Shown here: one piece after another, positions 48,830-57,291 of the stretch
Layout of the letters: the number at the start of each line of letters is the position of its first letter
Numbering within the stretch: the stretch's first letter is position 1
Source: JAPLSN01 sp964482955
GTDB lineage: Bacteria; Spirochaetota; Spirochaetia; Treponematales; UBA12059
Assembly (NCBI GenBank): GCA_964482955.1
Contig: CAYZZW010000002.1
Span: forward strand, 77,594-141,593
Direction: 5' to 3'
Length of the DNA: 64,000 bases
Position numbers and translations under genes: made by a program
The notes under the pieces: generated by a model
Told to the model about the DNA's origin: nothing
The model's input: the letters and a program-made list of their open reading frames with translations, nothing else
Database searches by the model: none

Positions 48830-50887
48830 GTGAAATCGCCGCGCCTGTTCGCAGCAGTCCTTTTGTCGGCCGTCGCCGCCCTTTCCGCGGAGGCCCAAGC
48901 CGTCCTCGCGGGGACCGAACGCGGGCTGTTCAGGCTCGACGCGGGGCGGGCCGTCCCCCTCTGGCAGGGCGGCGAAGTGCGGAAGATCGTCAAGGCGGAA
49001 GACGGCTGGTACCTCCTCTCGTCGGCCGGCGTCGTCTTTTCGGCCGACCTTTCGGCCTTCGAGACGCGCGGCGCCGGCTTGCCGGTCAAGACGATCAAGC
49101 GCTACGCGAACGGCAAGAAGACCTTCGTCAAGGAACCCGCCGACCTCAAGGACCTCGAGCTCGATCCCTTCGTCCCGGGACTCGCGGCGACCTGCACGAA
49201 GGACGAAGTCTTCGTCACGAAGGACGGCGGCAAGACCTGGGCGTCGTACGGCACGCCCGAGTGGACGTCGGGGATGAAGGCGGTATGCGTCGTCTCGGCG
49301 CCGAAGGCGCTCGTGTTCGCGTCCCACCCGATCCGGGGCGTTTTCTCGAAGCCGCTCGGGGCGCCCAAGGCGGCGTGGACCCGCGTGCCCGGTTTCGAGA
49401 CCGTCCCCACCATGTCGAGTCCCGACGAAGTGTCCGACCTCGCCGTGCGCGCCGTCGACACGGGGGTCGAGCTCTGGGCGGCGAACAGCTTCCTGCCGCG
49501 GCTGTACCGCTACGACTGGAAGTCGGGCGCCTTCGCCGCGGCTTGGTCGGGGCCGGGCGATTTCGCCGTGGTCGAATCCCTGTGTCCGACCTCGAGCGGT
49601 CTTGTCCATCTGGTCGACGGCGAAGTCCGGCGCCTCGTGACCGCTTCGGGTATCAGTTCCCGCGACGAGCGCGCCGCGCGCCTCTGCGCCCTCGCGACGT
49701 CGGCCGCCGTCGGCTCCGGCCTCGGCCGGCTCGACGCGCTGTACGCCAAGGCGGAGGGCGGGTATTCCGAACTGTCGCTCTCCGAACTGTGGCTGCTCGA
49801 CCGCGCCACGCCGCGCCTCGGCGCCAACGAGCTCGCCCGGGTCGCGCACGGGAGGAAGGGCATCTACCTTCGCACCGACCTGGCGCTCAAGCCCGAAAGC
49901 TGGGCGCGCTACGCCGACCTCCTGGCCGGACGCGGGCTCGACATGGTCACGCTGGACGTGAAGGACGATTCGGGCCGCCTGCGCTTCGTCCCGCGCGATC
50001 CGTACCTGACCGCGACCGCGCGCGTCGGATCGACCATCGATATCGATTCCTTCCTTAAAGAGATGAAGAAGCGGAAGATCGCCACCGTCGCGCGTATCGT
50101 CGTGTTCAAGGACCAGACGATGTACGAGCGGAAAGGCGGCGCGTACGCCGTGTGGGATTCCGCGAACGCCAAGGCGTGGCTCGGCTGGCTGGGCGACAAG
50201 GACGCGGCGGAAGCGGACCGGAAGTACATGAAGGAGTACTGGGTCGATCCCTACTGCGAGGAGATCTGGGCGTACAACGCGGCGGTCGCGAACGAGGCCG
50301 TGGCGCGCGGCTTCGACGAAGTGCAGTTCGACTACATCCGCTTCCCGACGGACGGCGTCAACCTGGGCGACGCGTCGTTCCGCTGGCGCGACGCCGGCAT
50401 GGACAAGGAGAGCGCCCTCATGTCCTTCCTAGGTTACGTCCGGGAGAACGTGAAGGCGCCGATCGGCATCGACATCTACGGCGCGAACGGCTGGTACCGC
50501 TCCGGGGTCCGCACCGGCCAGGACGTGGAGCTCCTCGCCCGCTACGCCGACGTCATCTGCCCCATGTTCTACCCGTCGCACTTCGAGCAGGACTTCCTCG
50601 CGCACGAGCCCGCCGTCGAGCGGCCGTACCGCATCTACAAGCTCGGCACGCTGCGCGCCGACGCGATCGGCCGCGGCCGCGTGCTGATCCGGCCCTACGT
50701 GCAGGCGTTCAACCTGGGCACGTCCTACGACGCCGCCTATTACGACGCGTCCTACGTGGCGCGGGAGGCCGCCGGCGTCCGCGACGCGGGCGACCCCGGC
50801 CTGACCTACTGGAACAACTCCGGCCGCTACGACGACATCCCCCTCCCCGAGCTCGGCGAAGGCCCGAGGCCGTCGCAGGGGTACTGA
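48830..50887 (+). CDS. Exported DUF4015 glycoside-hydrolase-like protein
   Basis: A 685-residue secreted protein. GTG at 48830 is chosen because it gives a clean signal peptide (MKSPRLFAAVLLSAVAALSA when read as Met) with GGGGG upstream. About 300 residues of propeller-like or sensor-like sequence precede a DUF4015 TIM-barrel domain (about 370-680), with the family marks GLDMVTLDVKDDSGRL, FDEVQFDYIRFPTDG (candidate catalytic acid residues) and YADVICPMFYPSH. DUF4015 is a putative glycoside hydrolase family related to GH13-like barrels; substrate unknown, presumably extracellular polysaccharide. A repeat element follows the stop. Confidence 0.85.
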   Translation: MKSPRLFAAVLLSAVAALSAEAQAVLAGTERGLFRLDAGRAVPLWQGGEVRKIVKAEDGWYLLSSAGVVFSADLSAFETRGAGLPVKTIKRYANGKKTFVKEPADLKDLELDPFVPGLAATCTKDEVFVTKDGGKTWASYGTPEWTSGMKAVCVVSAPKALVFASHPIRGVFSKPLGAPKAAWTRVPGFETVPTMSSPDEVSDLAVRAVDTGVELWAANSFLPRLYRYDWKSGAFAAAWSGPGDFAVVESLCPTSSGLVHLVDGEVRRLVTASGISSRDERAARLCALATSAAVGSGLGRLDALYAKAEGGYSELSLSELWLLDRATPRLGANELARVAHGRKGIYLRTDLALKPESWARYADLLAGRGLDMVTLDVKDDSGRLRFVPRDPYLTATARVGSTIDIDSFLKEMKKRKIATVARIVVFKDQTMYERKGGAYAVWDSANAKAWLGWLGDKDAAEADRKYMKEYWVDPYCEEIWAYNAAVANEAVARGFDEVQFDYIRFPTDGVNLGDASFRWRDAGMDKESALMSFLGYVRENVKAPIGIDIYGANGWYRSGVRTGQDVELLARYADVICPMFYPSHFEQDFLAHEPAVERPYRIYKLGTLRADAIGRGRVLIRPYVQAFNLGTSYDAAYYDASYVAREAAGVRDAGDPGLTYWNNSGRYDDIPLPELGEGPRPSQGY

Positions 50888-50909
50888 GGACGGCCTGTTA
50901 CGAGAAATA

Positions 50910-51150
50910 TTTACCACGAAGGGCACGAAGTACAACCACGAAGGTCACGAAGGAAGAAGGGAGAGGTAAGAGTAGAAGAATAAACGCAAAATTCTTTAAC
51001 TTGTTTTTCCTCCGTTCCTCCATGTCTCCATAATGACGCTCGAGTAATCGTCAAGCTTCGCCTCGTGGTGAATTCCCAAATCCCTCTTCAACCCTCTTTT
51101 TATCTTCTTCGTGCCCTTCGTGATCCTTCTTCGTGTCCTTCGTGGTGAAT
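50910..51150. repeat. CACGAAGG inverted-repeat element, copy h (with 28-base insert)
   Basis: Left arms ACCACGAAGGGCACGAAG and ACCACGAAGGTCACGAAGG (50913-50952); right arms of the CTCC and CTTC types (51009-51030, 51109-51147). A diverged 28-base insert is at 51035-51062. It fills most of the gap 50888-51252. Confidence 0.85.
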
Positions 51151-51252
51151 TCTTGTCAGCGGTCGTCCGCATTGACGGCGGCCATACGGACTAGAAACCC
51201 GGCCGCGGCCACGCTACACTTGAAACCGCATTCAAACGCCCAGGAGGATCAC

Positions 51253-52605
51253 ATGAAACGTCGCGTCGCGGCCATCGCCGCCGTCGCTTTGCTCGCCGTG
51301 GCCGGCACGGCCTTCGCGCAGACCACGGTCACCGTCTCCACGGCCGACCAGTTCGTCAAGGCCATCGGCTCCAACAAGACCATCGTCATGAAGCCGGGAA
51401 CCTACACGATCGGCAAGACCAACACCGTGAAGAACCAGGCCGTCCGCTACGACAAGACCGACGGCGGCTACCAGCTGAACATCGTCGGCGTCAAGAACCT
51501 GAAGATCACGGCCGAATCGGGCGACGTCGGCATCGTGGGCGTCTCCGCCTACGCGTGGCCGCTTTCGTTCGAGGACTGCGAAACCATCACGTTGAACGGA
51601 CTGACCGTCGGCCACGAGGCCACGGAAGGATGCATGGCGGGCGTGCTCCGCTTCGTCGGGTGCAACGAGGTGTTCGTGGGCGGCTGCGACCTGTACGGCT
51701 CCGGTTCGATCGGCATCTGGGCGGAAAGCTGCGGGACGATCAGCGTCAACGAGTCGTCGATCCACGACTGCAGCGAAGGCGCCGCCCGGTTCATGGAGGT
51801 CTCGGGCGCCACCCTGGAAAACGTCTCGTTCGAGAACAACGCCGCGTATCCGCTCCTGGGCATCTACGCGTCGGACTTCGTCTATTTCACGTCGTGCTAT
51901 TTTTCGGGCAACGACGGCGATACCTTCGTCGAGATTTCGGCGGAAGGCGACGAGATCGAGGATCCGGCCTTCACGTACTGCACGATCACGGACAATACGA
52001 TCGCGGCGTTCGCGTCGGACCGGCAGCCGATACTCGAGGAGTGCGATATCGGCAACAACGACTTCGGCGATCCGGTCTACGGCGACGAAGGCGAGTACGG
52101 CGACTATCCGGGCGAAGGCGAGGAGTTCGGCTACTACATCAACTACGCGAGCGGTCTCCAGCTGACGTATCCCTCCTGGTGGACCACCCGCGAGGACTAC
52201 GACAACGGCAACGGGCTCGTCTACCTGCCGGGCACCGATTCGGGCGTGCTCGTCTTCCCCGTCTACGACCAGCCCCAGGGCGCCAACGACCTCAAGGCGA
52301 TGAAGAAGAACCAGGCCGCCATGCTCAAGGCCTACGTGGACGCCATGAAGAAGACGGGCAACATGACCGTCTCCGTGAAGCAGTCCGGCGACTTCTTCGA
52401 GATCGACGGGCTCGCGGCGATCGACTATCGCGGCACCGCGCAGTACGCGGGCAAAAAGCTCTTCGTGTGGGCGCGCTTCGTGCTCACGGGCGAAGGCGGC
52501 GTGTTCGCGCTGTCCGCCGTCACCGCGGACGAGGCGGAATTCGCGGAAGGCGCCGAGCTCAACTCGATCATGATGAGCTGCGCGCTCGCGCCGCGCGGCG
52601 AGTAA
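51253..52605 (+). CDS. Secreted right-handed beta-helix protein (paralogue 1)
   Basis: A 450-residue exported protein. The signal peptide (MKRRVAAIAAVALLAVAGTAFA) is followed by a parallel beta-helix of about 250 residues that begins TVTVSTADQFVKAIGSNKTI and continues with short Asn/Gly/Cys-rich coils (NESSIHDCSEGAARFMEVSG). The C-terminal 170 residues form a separate domain starting GLQLTYPSWWTT that resembles PsbP/DUF1795-like folds. AGGAGG precedes the ATG. It has a full-length paralogue next door. No catalytic residues for a polysaccharide lyase are obvious; surface binding or a stress-secreted role is possible. Confidence 0.75.
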   Translation: MKRRVAAIAAVALLAVAGTAFAQTTVTVSTADQFVKAIGSNKTIVMKPGTYTIGKTNTVKNQAVRYDKTDGGYQLNIVGVKNLKITAESGDVGIVGVSAYAWPLSFEDCETITLNGLTVGHEATEGCMAGVLRFVGCNEVFVGGCDLYGSGSIGIWAESCGTISVNESSIHDCSEGAARFMEVSGATLENVSFENNAAYPLLGIYASDFVYFTSCYFSGNDGDTFVEISAEGDEIEDPAFTYCTITDNTIAAFASDRQPILEECDIGNNDFGDPVYGDEGEYGDYPGEGEEFGYYINYASGLQLTYPSWWTTREDYDNGNGLVYLPGTDSGVLVFPVYDQPQGANDLKAMKKNQAAMLKAYVDAMKKTGNMTVSVKQSGDFFEIDGLAAIDYRGTAQYAGKKLFVWARFVLTGEGGVFALSAVTADEAEFAEGAELNSIMMSCALAPRGE

Positions 52606-52711
52606 TCGGGCGATTTTCAAGGACGACGGCCGGTCCTCGGGGATCGGTCGTCGTTTTCGCGCGGGGACGCGGCCGGCCGTTCGAACGGGGCCGCCGCTTG
52701 GAGGCTGTCAA

Positions 52712-54094
52712 ATGAAGAAAGTCGGTTTGATCGCGGCGTTCGCCGCGGCGCTGTCCGTCGCGGCCGCGTTCGCCCAGGCGTCGGTCACCGTGTCCACGGT
52801 GGAGCAGTTCGTCAAGGCGATCGGCAGCGATCGCACGATCGTGCTGAAAGACGGCACCTACACGCTCGGAAAGTCCAAGCTGCCCGGATCGGCCAACGCG
52901 CGCTGGGAGGAAGTCTCGGGCGGGTACGAGCTCGTCATCACGGGCGTCAAGAACCTGCGGATCGAAAACGCGAAGGGCAACGCGATCGTGAAGGGCTTCA
53001 CGCCCTGGGGCCGCGTCATCGCGTTCGAGGACAGCTCGAACGTCACCCTGGCGAAACTCGCGTTCGACCACGTCACCGAAAGCGCCTGCCAGGCCGCGGT
53101 TCTCGCCTTTTCCGCCACCGAGGGCGCGACGCTGACCGACTGCAGGCTGAGCGGTTCCGGCTCGATCGGCGTGGAAGCCTACGCGACGAGCGGCTTGGTC
53201 CTCAAGAACTGCGCCATCACCGATTGCACCTCCGGCGCGGTGACCCTGAACGAATGCTACGGCGCCGAGTTCGCCTCCTGCCGGATCATCGACAACCAGG
53301 CGTATCCCCTGTTCTTCCTCCAGGACTGTTCCGGCGTCGCCTTCCGCGACTGCGTGATCGCCGGGAACGAGGGGCAGTGCTTCGTCACTCTCAGCTCCAC
53401 GGGGGGCGGCAACGACGGCAACGGCTTCTATTCGTGCGACGTCGCTGACAACGCCATCGACTCCTTTACGGGCGACGGCGAGTGGCCCGAGTTCGACACC
53501 TGCGCGTTCGCGGGCAACCAGTTCGGCGACCCGACCGAAGGCATGGGCGAGGGCGACGGCGGCGCGTACGAAGAAGGCGACGGGTACCTCGGCCCGAACG
53601 GCGAGGGTTATGAGGAAGGTCCCGGCCGGCAGATGGACTTCTACGACCACCCGTCCGGGCTCTGCGTCATGTTCCCGCCCTGGTGGACGAGCGAGGAGAA
53701 CGAAGGCGTCGCCGCCATCTACTCCACGGAGAGCGACCAGACGGTCATGGTCTTCCCGGTGTACGACCTGCCCGGCAAGTACGCGGACGCGGGCCGCCGC
53801 AAGTATTTCGACGAAGCCCTCAAGGGCTACCTCCTCGCGATGAAGTCGACGTACAACACGGCCGCGAGCGTGAAGCAGGCAGGCGACTACGAGCAGAACG
53901 AGGACTTCGTCGCGCTCGAGTACCGCGGCACGGGCACAGTCGACAAGAAGAACAAGCGCTTCCTCGTCGTGCGCTTCGTGCTCTACGACGGCACCGTGTA
54001 CGCCTTCTCCGGCAGCTCCGCGGACGAGGAGCTCGTGGGCGAGGGATCCGAGCTGTACGAGCTGCTCCTGTCCATCTGCGTGCCCAAGGGTTGA
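52712..54094 (+). CDS. Secreted right-handed beta-helix protein (paralogue 2)
   Basis: A 460-residue paralogue of the preceding gene. The mature N-terminus SVTVSTVEQFVKAIGSDRTI, the beta-helix with NSTGN-type turns and Cys residues, and the C-terminal domain with GLCVMFPPWWTS all align. An acidic Gly/Glu-rich linker (GEGDGGAYEEGDGYLGPNG region) joins the two parts. It overlaps the next gene by one base. Tandem duplication followed by divergence is likely. Confidence 0.75.
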   Translation: MKKVGLIAAFAAALSVAAAFAQASVTVSTVEQFVKAIGSDRTIVLKDGTYTLGKSKLPGSANARWEEVSGGYELVITGVKNLRIENAKGNAIVKGFTPWGRVIAFEDSSNVTLAKLAFDHVTESACQAAVLAFSATEGATLTDCRLSGSGSIGVEAYATSGLVLKNCAITDCTSGAVTLNECYGAEFASCRIIDNQAYPLFFLQDCSGVAFRDCVIAGNEGQCFVTLSSTGGGNDGNGFYSCDVADNAIDSFTGDGEWPEFDTCAFAGNQFGDPTEGMGEGDGGAYEEGDGYLGPNGEGYEEGPGRQMDFYDHPSGLCVMFPPWWTSEENEGVAAIYSTESDQTVMVFPVYDLPGKYADAGRRKYFDEALKGYLLAMKSTYNTAASVKQAGDYEQNEDFVALEYRGTGTVDKKNKRFLVVRFVLYDGTVYAFSGSSADEELVGEGSELYELLLSICVPKG

Positions 54095-54777
54095 TGCGAA
54101 AACCGTTTCCGTCGTTGGCCGCGCTCGCCTGCGCGTGGTTCGTGTTCGCCGCGTTCGCCGCAGCGCCGGCCGCCGCCCAGGACCGTCGCCTCCAGGGCGA
54201 ATTCTGGGCGGAGGTCGAGCCGGTCGAAAACGGCGCGCCGAAGCCGATCGACACTTCGCTGGCGTTCCGTCGCCTCGTCGAAGAGGCGGCGTTCGTCTAC
54301 GCGGGCATGACCTGGGGCTTTTCCTTCACGTACACGCCGCCCGACGCCGCGCGACAGGTCGAGGAAGTCTACGAGCTCGTCGCGCAGGGCGGCATGGAGG
54401 CGGCAGACCCCCGCCTCCGCGTGGCCGGCCGCCGAGCCACCGGCACCATCTACCGCGTCTACGTCGACTACTATCCGAGCGCCATCGACGCCCGCCGCCT
54501 GGACGGCTGGGCGTCCGCCGATTTCAAGCCCGCCGGCGGCTCGGGCGGCGCCCCGGTGAACAAGGGCGTCGAGGCGCGGCGCGAAGCCTATGGCGCGGCC
54601 ATCAAGGAAGCCGTCCGCGAGTACCTCCGCCCGCTCGTCAAGGAAAAACCCCGGGAGATCCGCGGCCGCCTGGCCTTCGCCGCCGTGCCGCGCGTCGTGT
54701 ACCAGAAGGGCGCCTACGTCGCCATCGTGAAACTGCGCCTTAAAATCGACGCGGTCGAGCCGTACGCGGTCTACTAA
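54094..54777 (+). CDS. Exported protein of unknown function in the beta-helix operon
   Basis: A 227-residue protein with a signal peptide (ending APAAAQ). The mature part has a mixed helix-strand pattern with Trp/Tyr-rich segments (MTWGFSFTYTPPDA, GRRATGTIYRVYVDYYPS) and a basic, helical C-terminus. I do not recognise a family. The start overlaps the beta-helix stop by one base (TGATG), so it is translationally coupled and probably works with those proteins at the envelope. Confidence 0.65.
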   Translation: MRKPFPSLAALACAWFVFAAFAAAPAAAQDRRLQGEFWAEVEPVENGAPKPIDTSLAFRRLVEEAAFVYAGMTWGFSFTYTPPDAARQVEEVYELVAQGGMEAADPRLRVAGRRATGTIYRVYVDYYPSAIDARRLDGWASADFKPAGGSGGAPVNKGVEARREAYGAAIKEAVREYLRPLVKEKPREIRGRLAFAAVPRVVYQKGAYVAIVKLRLKIDAVEPYAVY

Positions 54778-54791
54778 AGCGGTAAACCCTG

Positions 54792-54853
54792 GCGGGAATT
54801 TCCCGCGCAAACGGTCTGGCATGTGGAAATCCCGCCTCTTTTCGCGGTATATT
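54792..54853 (+). promoter_or_regulatory. Dyad operator-like site and -10 upstream of the lipoprotein operon
   Basis: GCGGGAA and TTCCCGC (54792-54806) form a perfect 15-base dyad; TATATT (54848-54853) lies nine bases before the ATG at 54863. The dyad is about 40 bases before the -10, where an activator or repressor could bind. Confidence 0.4.
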
Positions 54854-54862
54854 CCTTGTACG

Positions 54863-55870
54863 ATGCGGAAATCCGCCCTCCTGCCCGTCCTCAGCCTGCT
54901 CGCCCTCGTCTCGTGCGACTGGACCATCCGCACGAACATCTCCGACTACCTGGCGCCCGGCGAACCGCCGCCGCCGCCGGCCGCGTCGCTGCCGCCGGGG
55001 ATGTACACGGGCACGCAGACGGTGACCCTCTCGAAGAGTCCCTCCGCGTCCGGCGACATCCTCTACACGACCGCGTCCGGCGCCGTGCCGCCGCTTGCAG
55101 ACTGGGTCCCGTACGCGTCTTCCATCCCGATCGACCGCAATACGACTCTCCGCGCCTGCGTGTACAAGTCGGCGTTGTCGTTTTCGGACATCGCCACGTT
55201 CGGGTATTCGCTCAAGACTCCGGCGCCGACCCTGAGCCCCCCGCCGTCCACGACGCCCGCCACGCTGGTCACGGTCACGCTGAACCCGCCTTCCTCGATT
55301 CCCTCCGGGGCCACGGTCGCGCTGTACTACACCCTCGACGGCTCGAATCCGGCGCTCGCGTCGAACCCGAACCGGAAGCCTTATACGGCTCCGTTCGACA
55401 TCGATTTGTTCCCGAAACCCATGTCCGTGCTCGCCGTCGCCGTGCTGGATGGCTGGTCCCCGTCGGACGTCGTCGGCGGCGATTATTACTCCACTACGAC
55501 TCCTGGAACCGCTGACCTCGGCTTCGACGTCTGGCTGCCCGGCTCGGCCGACCCGGTGGCCAACCCGCCGTCCGCGACGATTCCGGTCGGCACGACGATG
55601 CAGGTCATGGCGACCAATCCGGCCGGCGTCATCATCGTCATGTGGGACTGGTACCTGACGACGCCGTGGGGCGTTCGACAGATCCCGGTCTGGACCCCGA
55701 GCGCGCAGAACCTCCGTCGGTTCGGCGCTGACGGACCGTGGAACGATCCGCTCGCGTACACGTCGCCCGCCACGCCGATGGCGCCCGGGTATTACACCGT
55801 CTCGGTCGAAGCCGTCGACGACCACGGCTTCCATTATTCGAAGAACTTCGCGTTCACGGTGACGCCGTGA
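54863..55870 (+). CDS. Lipoprotein with chitobiase C-terminal-like domains
   Basis: A 335-residue lipoprotein with a clear lipobox (LLALVS-C). A Pro-rich linker leads to two chitobiase/beta-hexosaminidase C-terminal-like domains (GMYTGTQTVTLSKSPSASGD; ATVALYYTLDGSNPAL), small beta-sandwiches that often bind or space surface enzymes. The last part has an IPT-like segment. It is the first gene of a three-lipoprotein unit; the next gene starts nine bases later. A function in surface carbohydrate binding is inferred. Confidence 0.75.
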   Translation: MRKSALLPVLSLLALVSCDWTIRTNISDYLAPGEPPPPPAASLPPGMYTGTQTVTLSKSPSASGDILYTTASGAVPPLADWVPYASSIPIDRNTTLRACVYKSALSFSDIATFGYSLKTPAPTLSPPPSTTPATLVTVTLNPPSSIPSGATVALYYTLDGSNPALASNPNRKPYTAPFDIDLFPKPMSVLAVAVLDGWSPSDVVGGDYYSTTTPGTADLGFDVWLPGSADPVANPPSATIPVGTTMQVMATNPAGVIIVMWDWYLTTPWGVRQIPVWTPSAQNLRRFGADGPWNDPLAYTSPATPMAPGYYTVSVEAVDDHGFHYSKNFAFTVTP

Positions 55871-55878
55871 GGAGCCGT

Positions 55879-57291
55879 ATGCGCAGATCGATTCCTACCG
55901 CCTGTCTCGTCATCCTGACCCTCGGATTCGCCGCGTGCCGGCTCGAGCCATTGTCGGAAGACGGCCCCTCCGTGGTGATCGGCTTCAAGAACGCGATGAC
56001 GGATTCCGCGAAGACGCTGTGGCCCGAGGGCAACCCGAATTTCTACACGATCGGCTCGTACCAGATCACGGGAAATGACGGCGGCACGCATTCATACGAT
56101 TCCGGCCGGATCTCCGGCGCGCTTCCCGCCAGCCTGACCATCGACAACCTGTACCCCGGTTCGTGGACTTTCACGGCGGAAGTCTGGAATACCAAGACCC
56201 CCGCTGCGGATTTGATCGGGTCGGGAACAGTCGTTTCCGTGCCGATCACGTCGGGCGGCACCGCGACTCCCACGCTGCAGATCAAGATGATCACGGGCGG
56301 CGGCGCCAGCGGATACTTCGATTTCCAGCTGACCGTGCCGGCAATCCTGCAGAGTTCGGGCCATAGCGCCCATGCCTGGCTGTACCGTCTCGATCTTTTG
56401 CCGGCAACGAGCATCGATCTCATCCCGTTCGAGACCATCTCGGGACCGACCGTGCCCGCCGCGGCGTCCATCGCTCCGATCGCCGCCGGCCACTACCGCC
56501 TGTACGTCGAAATCTACAATTCCTCGAGCCGCCTGGCCTGGGGCTGGTCCGAGACGGCGTTCGTCGCCAAGGATTACGGGACGGCTTTCAACCGGACCGT
56601 GAACGCGGCCGACGTGAACCAGCCGCCCGTCCAGCTCACGATGACGCCGACCGCCACGCTCGTGCCGAAGACCGCGTCGGTCACGCTGACTTCGCCGACC
56701 TACGGCGCGAGGATCGCCTACACGATCGGAACCGGGACTCCCGCCGATCCGGCGTTCGACCCGGCCACCCTGGCGGTCACGGTCGGTACCGAATACACCG
56801 GTCCCATTTCCCTCGCGACCTATTCGGGCGACGTCACCGTCAAGGCCGTCGTCTACAACTGGTGGGGATCGCAAACCCTCGTGTCGCGCACCTTCACGAT
56901 TTCGGGCGCTGCCGACGTCATCATCGACGACCAGCTGCCGCAGCCGGTCGCGATCACCTTCACGGATACCGTCACCGCCGGAGCGGCGAAACAGGACGCC
57001 GACGGGGACGGCATCATCGGCATCACGTACAACGATTCGCAGTACTCCATCGCCGCCGCGAGTTCGCCAGCGCTCACCGGGACCTGGCATTGGCGCATGG
57101 CCGGCGCGTCCGGCATGGTCGAAATGCCCTCCCTGACGGGTCCGACCATATCGCTCGGCAAGGCGAACCCGTCCGACTGTCCCTGCGGCCCGGGACCGCT
57201 CCCCGTCGGCACGCACACCGTCGTCGCGGAATTGGAAGACATGAAAGGCAACCGCTATTCCTCCAGCTTCGTCTTCGAGGTGACCCCGTGA
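55879..57291 (+). CDS. Lipoprotein with chitobiase C-terminal-like domain
   Basis: A 470-residue exported protein with a signal peptide and a loose lipobox (GFAA-C). It has several beta-sandwich-like blocks, including ATLVPKTASVTLTSPTYGAR, and repeated structure in common with the first and third genes of the unit (NPNFYTIGSYQITG versus PTWFDADKYVIGATG). GAGGAG precedes the ATG; a GTG four codons earlier overlaps the upstream stop and is an alternative start. A likely cell-surface adhesin-like role is inferred. Confidence 0.7.
   Translation: MRRSIPTACLVILTLGFAACRLEPLSEDGPSVVIGFKNAMTDSAKTLWPEGNPNFYTIGSYQITGNDGGTHSYDSGRISGALPASLTIDNLYPGSWTFTAEVWNTKTPAADLIGSGTVVSVPITSGGTATPTLQIKMITGGGASGYFDFQLTVPAILQSSGHSAHAWLYRLDLLPATSIDLIPFETISGPTVPAAASIAPIAAGHYRLYVEIYNSSSRLAWGWSETAFVAKDYGTAFNRTVNAADVNQPPVQLTMTPTATLVPKTASVTLTSPTYGARIAYTIGTGTPADPAFDPATLAVTVGTEYTGPISLATYSGDVTVKAVVYNWWGSQTLVSRTFTISGAADVIIDDQLPQPVAITFTDTVTAGAAKQDADGDGIIGITYNDSQYSIAAASSPALTGTWHWRMAGASGMVEMPSLTGPTISLGKANPSDCPCGPGPLPVGTHTVVAELEDMKGNRYSSSFVFEVTP

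Noticed and set aside
48774..48833. A 19-codon frame whose stop overlaps the DUF4015 GTG as GTGA
   Set aside because: Its ATG coincides with the likely -10 box CATGAT, so it would not be transcribed.
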